This document shows positions 20,127-21,001 of a DNA stretch of 21,001 nt, piece by piece; positions within the stretch are counted from its first letter, which is position 1, and the number at the start of each line of letters is the position of its first letter. This DNA is from a virus: positions 1 through 21,001 of IMG/VR virus record IMGVR_UViG_3300017763_003495; one strand, written 5' to 3'. The notes beneath the pieces are model-generated. The model did no database searches and was not told the DNA's origin. It saw only the letters and a program-made list of their open reading frames with translations. The position numbers and the translations under genes are program-made.

Positions 20127-20918
20127 ATGTCTAGTACTTATACATTATATATCTTCGCTGAACAACACCAGCTAAATGTGTCATCTCAAGTAAATAGTAA
20201 TATGACTATGTACGATAAAAACATTTTACTATATCACGGCTTAGATAACAAGCTAAATTTTGCCTTTTTAGATCAAGACCGTAACAAGTATGATTTAACA
20301 GGTGATACAGTTTATTTCAGAGTTCAAGATATTGAATCAAAGGAAACTATATTTGCTAAAACAATGGATATTGATAGTGCCATAAACGGTACTGCTTCTG
20401 TTAGTTTTACAGCAACTGAATTGTATGAAGTAGCTGATGGTTTTTACAACTTCACAGCATACGTTGAAGATGCAACAAAAACTCAGTCAGTAATATACAC
20501 AGATAGAGCTGGCCAAATCACAGGCACACTAGAAATCATTGATGGTGCAATACCAAAAGCTAGACCAACACAAAACACAACGGCATTTACGTTACGTAAT
20601 ACATTTTATTACAGCGATAATTTGTCAGGAGCATCAGAGCGTAATTTGACTGCTAGGAATCATACTATTTCTTTATACTCAACTAACTTTACCGGAAATG
20701 TAAGAATTGAAGGTAATTTAGATGACACACCTAGCAATTCAGATTCACATTGGTTTCCAATTGATGTAGTTGGTATGGGTATCAATGACATAACTATGAC
20801 AGCTCATACAGGCCCAACTCCATTTTTCTTTCAATCATCTTGTAGACATATAAGAGTAAGATATAAAGCAGGTTCGGGTAATTCAGGTACTTTTGACAAA
20901 ATGTTACTAAGGAATTAA
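20127..20918 (+). CDS. Virion structural protein with BppU-like N-terminal domain
   Basis: The 263-residue, beta-rich protein has an N-terminal part (FAFLDQDRNKYDLTGDTVYFRVQD ... YNFTAYVEDATKTQSVIYTDRAGQITGTLEI, about 45-140) with the arrangement of baseplate upper-protein (BppU/IgG-like) domains. A second beta domain follows (GNVRIEGNLDDTPSNSDSHWFPID, then FFFQSSCRHIRVRYKAGSG) that looks like a carbohydrate- or fibre-associated jelly-roll. It is likely part of the baseplate or a tail fibre. It has a late octamer 5 nt upstream. A second in-frame ATG at 20202 also has a TAAATA core 5 nt upstream, so that start cannot be excluded. Confidence 0.75.
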   Translation: MSSTYTLYIFAEQHQLNVSSQVNSNMTMYDKNILLYHGLDNKLNFAFLDQDRNKYDLTGDTVYFRVQDIESKETIFAKTMDIDSAINGTASVSFTATELYEVADGFYNFTAYVEDATKTQSVIYTDRAGQITGTLEIIDGAIPKARPTQNTTAFTLRNTFYYSDNLSGASERNLTARNHTISLYSTNFTGNVRIEGNLDDTPSNSDSHWFPIDVVGMGINDITMTAHTGPTPFFFQSSCRHIRVRYKAGSGNSGTFDKMLLRN

Positions 20919-20919
20919 A

Positions 20920-21001
20920 GTGTCAGATCATTTTCCATTGGTCCATAAAAATTTGAACGTGGCCGACAAACAAGTTTACATTGTTAATGAATATAACAGA
21001 G
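20920..21001 (+). CDS. Start of a further gene cut by the window end
   Basis: GTG 20920 follows the previous stop by 1 nt and has AAGG 7 nt upstream. The frame is open to the last base (SDHFPLVHKNLNVADKQVYI onward, 27 codons). It is probably another virion gene co-transcribed with the BppU-like gene. Too short to identify. Confidence 0.55.
   Translation, partial: MSDHFPLVHKNLNVADKQVYIVNEYNR

Noticed and set aside
1-21001. tRNA genes, integrase or attachment sites
   Set aside because: I found no cloverleaf-like sequence, integrase motif or paired att repeat on reading both strands, though a small or degenerate one could be missed by eye.

Overview
This AT-rich window is a piece of the genome of a T4-like marine myovirus (contractile-tailed Caudoviricetes). 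The call rests on recognisable homologues of T4 head-completion nuclease gp4, both terminase subunits (gp16, gp17), the ssDNA-binding protein gp32, recombinase UvsX, helicase UvsW and, less surely, UvsY and clamp-loader subunit gp62. Nearly all genes lie on the + strand and are tightly packed. No photosynthesis genes are visible, so nothing here points to a cyanobacterial host. A complete outer-membrane receptor gene and a sigma70-type promoter consensus indicate a Gram-negative host.

Layout. Bases 2-8468 form a late block of packaging and virion genes: a partial gene, gp4, gp16, three uncharacterised reading frames (two probably joined by a -1 frameshift at 2506-2512), a short non-coding region with a GC-rich patch and direct repeats (3094-3326), a radical SAM/SPASM enzyme, gp17 and a 648-residue protein. 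Most of these genes start exactly 5 nt after a TAAATA late-promoter core and lack a Shine-Dalgarno sequence in that gap, which predicts leaderless late mRNAs. A small protein with 11-residue repeats ends the block at 8668.

Bases 8670-11244 are a self-contained vitamin B12 module: a near-consensus sigma70 promoter, a cobalamin riboswitch, a DUF6580-like membrane protein and a full-length BtuB-like TonB-dependent receptor. This is the most striking content of the window, because a phage appears to carry a B12-sensing, B12-uptake operon.

Bases 11254-19614 are replication and recombination genes: gp32 (with its own sigma70-like promoter, an overlapping late-type motif, a leader hairpin and a row of 10-nt repeats), uvsX, an acidic protein, a UvsY-like protein, a membrane-anchored glucosaminidase-type lysin, uvsW, a conserved unknown, a gp62-like protein, a short coiled-coil protein, an MBD4-like DNA glycosylase, a small membrane protein, a zinc-finger protein, a small helical protein and a truncated C-family DNA-polymerase-like protein. 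Neighbouring genes often overlap by 1-4 nt, indicating translational coupling.

Bases 19615-21001 hold one minus-strand gene and then a return to late virion genes (a BppU-like structural protein and the start of another gene). Family assignments come from motif recognition by eye; no database search was run.
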